Assembly: GCF_030272615.1 (NCBI RefSeq)
Contig: NC_081414.1
Location: 52,783,636-52,847,635 of the forward strand
Origin: Cryptomeria japonica
Taxonomy: Eukaryota; Streptophyta; Pinopsida; Cupressales; Cupressaceae
Reading direction: 5' to 3'
Length of the DNA stretch: 64,000 nucleotides
The notes below the pieces were generated by a model, which saw nothing but the letters and a program-made list of their open reading frames with translations, did not search any database and had not been told where the DNA came from. Position numbers and translations under genes: made by a program. Shown piece after piece: positions 57,631-64,000 of the stretch; position 1 is the stretch's first letter, and each line of letters begins with the position of its first letter.

Positions 57631-58910
57631 CATATCAAATTTGCAAATAGCGTTTAAGCGTCCGAAGTTAGTGCGAATTTGCCAAAACGCGTTTAGGGTC
57701 TGAAGTTTTCCTAAAATATCTCCAAGGTTGCAAAACATCCAAAAAACTCCGAAATTTGCAAAGCGTGCTTAAGCTCCGAAGATGTTTGGAAAGGTTGCAA
57801 AATAGCGTTAAGGGTCCGAAGTTTTTACTTGCAAATAGTGTGAGTGCTCCGAAAATCTTTAGTTTGCCGACAACCCAAGTGCTCTGAAATTCGCCAGAAG
57901 CCTGAAAATCACGAAATGATAAAGACGATGCATGGTTCGAAGATCCCTCCAGTTCGCCAAAACGCAGAAAAGCGAAATTTGCAAGAGACATTATAGGGTC
58001 CGAAGTTTGCCCTTGAGATTGAATAAAAGCCAAAATTAAATTTCGAAGGGCCTCCGCATTCGCCAAAGGTCCAAAGTTGAAGGGTGAAATCATTTGAAAT
58101 TTTAAAAGTCCTCTACTTCTCCGAAATCGCTGCGCACAACCCCAGATTTGGAAATTCAAAATTTGTAAAACCCCCTCCATGCTGCTGCATTTCATGTGAA
58201 GAAAGATCACGTCAGATTTGAAAGGGAGACAGAGCCAATTTTGCGTAAATCGCATTCAAGGTAAAACGTTGCATTAACTATCCCAAATCACTCAAATTCA
58301 GATTGCCAATTACCCAGGGTAGAAAAACCATTTAAAATGATAAATTCTCCTTCGTCCAATAACAGCGAAAAATTTAAATCAAAGAGATAACCGTTGGAAT
58401 TCAAAACTTTGCAGAATCATCCATTCGTTTTCACGCAGCAAAGTCGGGCAATCTCTTGCCATCCACTCTCATCAGGTAAGTACGCTTTGTCTCGTATGAT
58501 CATCTGAAATGCTTATAAATCAAATAGACAAATGCGTGAAATTTGATCAAAATGCATGAATTTTTTGAAATCTGCATCTCTTTTGCTTGTAAAACGTTGT
58601 TCAAAGCAGTCAAAATTTAGAATTCACTCCTAAGGTTTAAACAGAAATTGCATTTTCAAACTTAGGAGAACTTTTCATGCTTTGTCTCTAGGATAATTAA
58701 TTCAAAATCCAGAAAGCGTTAAGTATAAATTCACAATCAAAATCTTCATGAATGCTGTGGTTAAAATTGATCAAGCCCTTTTAGCTAGAAATGTTGCTCC
58801 ATGTCCAATCTAAATTTTAAATTAATCCTAGCATGCTGGAATATTTTCTATCTAACCCGCCTTACTTCTTTTGTATCACCTCGTAATCCGCATCCGGCTA
58901 TGCAGGATAA

Positions 58911-61900
58911 ATGCCTAAATCGGCGGTAGAATCATCAAAAACGCCCGTTGCAGCCGAGACATCGCGAGCATCCAAATCAAATATCCCGCGCAAGGTAGAA
59001 AGGATAAAGTATCAATATCAGAGGGGAGGATTGAGGGAGTCAAAAGTGCAGAGCGTCTGGGACAATGTCGGTGATACCGACCTTGGCCATATTGACATTC
59101 AAGACTTTAGGAATCGGGTCTTCTCACCTAACGCATATGGCAAGCCTAGACAGATGGTGGAAAGTGGCATCGCCCAAGCGGCAGGATTTCCTCCAGCAGT
59201 ACAGAACTATGAGCTAGTGGTAGAGGCCGCCCGGCACTATCAGCCAAATTCCAGACTGGTGCTCCTCGAGAACATGACCATCGCCAACTTCACTCCCGAG
59301 GCCATTGGCAATGCATTTGACATCCCCTTTCCAAACAATCCCGCAGCTACGACCATAGATGAAGCACAAGGGGCATATGATATGAATCCGGCCCAATGCA
59401 AAGCACTGATCAACGAAGAATGGTACAAAGAGAAGAGGTTTTCGAGTGCCAGAATTGGGAAGAAGACCCCACGAAGTGATTTTCATAATGAGCATGGGGA
59501 TATGATCACATTACTCAGCCGAGTCATGGGACTTCCTAAGTCCAACTACTTTGAAGAGTGGATGTTCTATTTTACAGAGCAAGTCTTCGCTAGGAAGTCT
59601 AAGTTTGACTAGGCTCAAATCATAAGCGACAACATCCACACTCAGCTGATTGAGCTCGAAACGAAGAAGTACTTCACCATGACCTCTTATTTGGTCTATA
59701 TGTTCGCCAAGAACCAGCCACTGCCAGGCTTGATAATGAAAGGTGAAATCAGGAATGGGCCTGGTCAAGTGAAGGTCTATGATTGTTACTCGCAACTGCA
59801 CTACCAAGATATAGCTCAGAGGGAAAAGAACAGCCCAGCTTATGCAATTGGCCAGTATGAGCGCGTCAATGATGCCTTCACAATGCGCTTGGTCAAGCTA
59901 ATGCAGGGAGGATTACACATAAGGCTCTTAGAGCAAGCTACTACTCTAGTACAGAGGTATGGAGCCTGGTTCATTCAGTCCCCAAGGTTCTCCTATATCC
60001 GAATAGCAGGCTTTGATGGTGCCCCTCTCCGACTTCCATGGTACCCAACCGACAAAGTAGTTCTTATGGAGGTCGCAAGGCAGTCACGCCCGACCGGCAT
60101 CTTACTCCGATTAAGCAAGCAGGCTGGATTCACATTCCCCATGATCATAGGCAACCATGATGTCCACTTGAAGACCCCTACCCTAGCAAAGGAGTCCCTT
60201 GCAGAGCTGGCCTCTTATGGCCTATAGGACCATTTTCCAAGAAAATATTTCGATCATGATAATCTGGCGAAGAGAGCCTATGGTAGGCGGTCCAAAGCAA
60301 AGCAATCAGTTGAAGACTATTGGAAGAATTGCTCTGATGACTACGAGGTCAGGAGGTGGGAATATTCTAGACTAAGTGTGCAGCAAATGCGACTCTTTGA
60401 ATACTGTCGGGTCCCAGATCAGCTCACAGATTCAGGGAATTGCCTCCAGGTCTGAGAATTTGCAGCAGTAAGGCATCTCTTGCTGGGCATCGATTGGTCC
60501 CAAGACCCAATCACTAATTTTGAGGCAGTCATGGCAGCCCTAGCAAGGTACATAGATCAATGGTTACATCAGCAGATTGAAAGGCTAATCCATGAGGGAG
60601 TCCAGTTCACTTACCACTTAATGGGCAGCCTCGATTCTCAGTCTTCAGAAGATGAAAGAACGTCTAGTGCACCCAGAGAAGAAACTGAGAAACCAGAGAA
60701 AAGAAAGAAGGCTAAGGCTTGCAGAGGGACTCGGACATCCAAAAGAACAAGGGAGAAGATTCCTATAAAGAGACTAGAGGTCGCTTCATCTTCAAAGGAC
60801 CCCAGTTCGTCCGACGATATAGTAGAATTGGATTGTATACCTGCTCCGCCTTCCCAGAGCGACATCGATGCATTTGAAGCCAATGATCCTCCTGCGCCCG
60901 ATGTGCTAGACACTGAACTAAGAGCCCTCGAATCGACCGACTGGGCAACCAAATAGAGGAAGGAGAGATTCCATCCACTCAGGGGGTCAAAGTGCATGAA
61001 CCTACTCAACAGAGCCGCCACGAGTTGCTGCTCCACAATACAGCCAAAGATGACTCCACCGTCGAAGGAGAGAAAAGGATAGATGAGACTCATGAGCTCA
61101 AAAGAACTGAAGAACAACCATCACGTGAAGATGTCAGGTAGTTGTTCAATGAAATAGGGGAGAATTCAGCTGCAAGCAAAAAGCTTCACACCTCTTTCAC
61201 TCCTCCGGTAGCATAGCAGCTGCGAATCTGTGGTGAGTCGGCTGAGAACGTCAGAGAACAGAATGCAAACTTAACCTTATTATCAGCCCAGACAATGCCT
61301 CAAGAATGGTTGATTGTCAGAGCCCAGCGTAAGGCCGCCACCAAACCACCTATTGATCTAGAGGATATCTTCTCGCTCATGGACCAAGCAAAAGCTAAGG
61401 GGAAGAAAAAGCCCAAGGCATATTCCAGAGTGACCAAAGACGAGCAAAGGAACCGCACTCTCCACATTGCCACCCCGCCTGTAGACAAGCCAGCAGATGA
61501 GATTACACTAGAAGATTATAGCAACACAATTGTCCCCATCGGACGAGCCACTAAAGAGCAAGAAAAAGAAGAATTTAAGGATTCAGTGCAGAATATACTA
61601 AGGCGGCTCGAAGAGATAACAGCTGAAAAGGACATGTATCGGGCTCGTGCTGAGCAAGCCGAGGGATACATCGATCAGCTCCTAAGGCCACTACACAATG
61701 CCTCTGAATCCCATATTCCCCTGACGGCATTGGCGCAAAGGACCACAACAGAATTTGAAGGAGTACGGAACACCGCAAAGGCCGTCAGGGAATGGATACA
61801 AGACATCAAGAAAAGGGGGGAGCGAATCCTTAAGTAAAAGAAATGGCCCTCCATCGAGAACTCACTCTAGTCAAGTTATTAGAGGTAAAGAGGGAATCCC

Positions 61901-62554
61901 TTCACATGCATGAAGTGGCTGCCACTACCCTTCCCCTCATGAGAGCTCTTTTCTGGACATGTGCGGATTCCTACATTGTCCGCCATCCTAGATCCTCATA
62001 GCATCAGTGTTCTTAAGGAATGGTACTGGACTATCACCATGAAGAACGACACCAAAGAAATTATTGACAAGGAGAGTGACGCATGTGAAGTGATTTTGGG
62101 AAACATGCAAGAACTAGGTAAGACCATCCTCCGATCAATGGTTTCGGGATGGATAAACGACTTGTCCGATAATGCAATCCAACCGGACTAGGAAGAAAGA
62201 TTGGGAACGGATAGGATTACCTATTCCACTAAGGACTTGAGTTTTGCTGGTCAGTTCTATTCAAACATATTAAGCTTTGAGCATAATCGCTCCAGCTGGA
62301 AGGACGGTTTAAAGCACGTGGACCAGTATCTCGAAGGCATGCAATACAAAATTCGCCATCCTCCCATGCCTCCATTTAGTCTACTCTTCCAGTTATGTAT
62401 CAGGTTCCAGGAATACGTTCGCGAGGAACGGGCAGCAGGTCGTGATTTATGGCGGGAATATTTGCATGGCGAAGATCAATTTCTAGAAAAGGAGTGTGAG
62501 ACTGAAATAGAGAAAGTAATTTCTCAAAAGTACTTTTTTCCCTCTAAATCTTAA
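58911..62554 (+). pseudogene. Large unknown ORF in LTR H, about 1200 codons, broken
   Basis: MPKSAVESSKTPVAAE opens after A/T-rich DNA. N-terminal part 58911-59612, then 59679-60227 (NDAFTMRLVKLMQGG, YGAWFIQSPRFSYI, LPWYPTDKVVLME), an S/E/K-rich linker (60620-60900), a helical part (61295-61837; RRLEEITAEKDMYRARAEQ) and C-terminal helical parts 61961-62554. The second piece aligns with the minus-strand ORF at 25469-25192. Stops include TAG at 59610 and 60225, TGA at 60453, a frameshift near 60950 and TAG near 61215. No catalytic motif or membrane segment recognised. An accessory or replication-related role would be a guess. Confidence 0.6.
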
Positions 62555-63655
62555 AAGTGCACTTTTGCACCAAAAAGTAACATTTGACTTTTGGTCAACA
62601 AATGTAAAACTTTATTGATGCACCTTTTGGGATTATTTCAAATTGCTATAATTATCCCTTTTTGGGTAGTTATTGCCCATTTTGGGGTGGTTGTTGATAT
62701 TTGCATCCCATTTATGGGTATGGGCAGCCATGCTTTATGGATGAATCTGGGCCACTTGTTTAGATTAAATCTAGGCCATTCATCCTTTTTGAAGTCTATT
62801 TAAGGGACTGGTTTTCCCTCTTTTTTGTAAGAAGTTCTTGGATTGTTGCAAAGCTCTAGCGAAATTTTACAGGAATTAATGCAAAAGATTAAGACTGTTT
62901 TCAAGTTTCCTTGTGAGTGCATGGTCTCCTTCTCTTAATTTAGAAATCTTTCAGTTATGTTTATTTCTTTTGCATAGCATTTACAAGCAAGCATATGATA
63001 GAATCCTTGCAATCCACACCATTATGGAACGGCTGATTGCCTTTCTTTCTGCATGGTTAATCTGGACCTTTCATGCTTAGTTCGGTTATCAAACACATAC
63101 TATGAATGTAAAAGTTCTAATACTGTACTTGATAACATGAAAATTTTGTTTCTCCTTTGAAGATTGCACTGGATTTATGCAAACATTGTGCTTGAGTAGC
63201 TGGTGATGTTTAATCTAGTTTCTTGGAGGTGTCTGTCTGCTTGACTGAATTTGCTATCTTAGTTAGAATTTACATTTCATGTCTCTCTCTCTCTCTATCC
63301 TTCCCTCCTTTTTCCCCTTTTTTTATCCAGAAAATCTGCAGTCCCACCAAAACAGTATCAACTTAACCGAAATCATTTGATAGAAAGATTATGAAAGTTC
63401 CGAGGAACCTATTTATAAATTACCCATTCAACGTAAGTCCCCTTTGTGTTTCCAGCATAAACACATCAAACCACTGAGAGATCCCGCAGTCAAGACCTGA
63501 CAAAAGAAACCTTGAGGTCATCCCCTTTGATCCAATATAAAAAAGCAGCATTAGGGACTTCCTTATCTCAAGAGAGGATAGGATACTCAGCTAATCATTC
63601 TATTCTGCGTTGGTCGTATGGAGTTTGCAGCAATGCGATTTCAGACACGTCAACA
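62555..63655 (+). promoter_or_regulatory. Promoter and R-U5 of LTR H
   Basis: Paired phrases gtgcacttttgcac (62555-62575) and a TATA-like tctatttaagg (62795-62805) lie before about 850 bases of T-rich leader with a CT run (63282-63297). The last 70 bases (gagaggataggatac, attctgcgtt) match the other LTRs of the group. No gene. Confidence 0.55.
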
Positions 63656-64000
63656 GTATGAAGCCTTGATCCAAGGTCTCCAACTTGCACAAAGCAAAAA
63701 GATCAAATCTTTACAAGTATTTGGAGATAGTGAGTTGGTTGTTAACCACATTCGAGATCGAAGCATAACAAAGAGCAACCTACTCAAATTATACAAACAC
63801 AAGGTTTGGGATTTGTTTGAAGGATTCGAGGCCTTCAACATACAGAGCATTCCTAGAGGTCAGAACAAGCATGCTGATAGGCTTGCAGCAGTTGGTGCTC
63901 AATTTGACATACCAACGCATGTTGCAAGCGAGAAGGAACAACACATCAAGCTTGTTGTAAAACCTGTTGTCCCAAACAATCAGGTAAATTGGCAAGTGTT
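63656..64000 (+). pseudogene. Archaeal-type RNase H of element E, cut by LTR H
   Basis: The reading starts at YEALIQGLQLAQ, just inside the conserved AEYE block, so the first catalytic Asp lies on the missing side. D in FGDSELVVNHIR and D in NKHADRLAAVG are present. It continues to VNWQVF at the window edge, matching the linker of element C (NFQVFDDD) that leads to RT. No stop occurs here. Element E is thus a second Tat-like element that probably also carries aRH before RT. Confidence 0.85.

Larger units (their letters stand above)
56353..63655 (+). repeat. LTR H: probable 7.3-kb LTR with an ORF in U3
   Basis: The start tgttgtgcgttgcacacgc plus a hairpin (ccctgtc/gacaggg) parallels the TSD-defined start of D' (tgttgtgacc, cacac, then ccccatt/aatgggg). 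The end acgtcaaca and preceding block match D'. A TATA-like tctatttaagg at 62795 lies about 860 bases from the end, as in the relatives. Between them are inverted-repeat arrays (56905-57630) and a long broken ORF (58911-62554). It abuts the aRH of element E at 63656, so 63655 is an insertion edge. No second copy is in view. Confidence 0.5.

Overview
The window looks like seed-plant nuclear DNA from a large, transposon-packed genome. A gymnosperm (conifer or yew type) is my best guess. The reasons are layers of long-terminal-repeat (LTR) retrotransposons nested in one another, very long LTRs, plant-type primer binding sites, a plant SINE, and two short exons of a plant SET-domain gene of the ASHR1 type inside repeat-filled introns. 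No bacterial operon, rRNA, tRNA gene or CRISPR array is visible. Nearly every retroelement reading frame is broken, so most protein entries are pseudogenes.

Layout. 1-4051 (minus) is the 5' half of Ty3/gypsy element A. 4544-10090 (plus) is element B of the same family, complete with both LTRs and a 5-bp target duplication but internally deleted. Both sit head to head inside an older element X. 10096-15240 holds no recognisable gene, only a T/G-rich pseudo-coding stretch at 13.1-14.7 kb. 15282-16470 is a Ty1/copia LTR and gag start, interrupted by a probable 3.4-kb LTR (16433-19814). 20.4-21.8 kb (minus) is a decayed relative of A and B. 22.0-25.5 kb (minus) is the end of a long LTR plus a large unfamiliar ORF, split by a solo LTR. 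26808-27086 (minus) holds two ASHR1-like exons, with a SINE at 27226-27546.

27866-34637 is element F, a complete chromodomain-bearing Ty3/gypsy element (target duplication ATAGA, initiator-Met PBS). 35.0-39474 is element G, a related element cut by a 916-bp MITE with an 8-bp target duplication and truncated at 39474 by LTR D. 41421-about 55440 is element C, a Tat-like Ty3/gypsy element. Its order is Gag domain 1, Gag domain 2, zinc knuckle, protease, second zinc knuckle, archaeal-type RNase H (aRH), reverse transcriptase (RT), degenerate gypsy RNase H, integrase. A 4402-bp solo LTR (D', 45977-50378, target duplication CGACC) sits in its gag. 56353-63655 is a probable 7.3-kb LTR (H) carrying short inverted-repeat arrays and a broken multi-domain ORF in its U3 region. 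63656-64000 is the aRH of a further Tat-like element E.

The most interesting material is the Tat-like group at 41-64 kb and its relative at 22-25 kb. It shows an RNase H placed before the RT (seen twice), tandem capsid domains in one Gag, a long unknown ORF apparently inside an LTR (seen twice), and regularly spaced short inverted repeats in the U3 of three LTRs. In elements A, B, C and F most disabling stops are TAG where a relative or the context has CAG or TGG, as expected from decay of methylated CHG sites.
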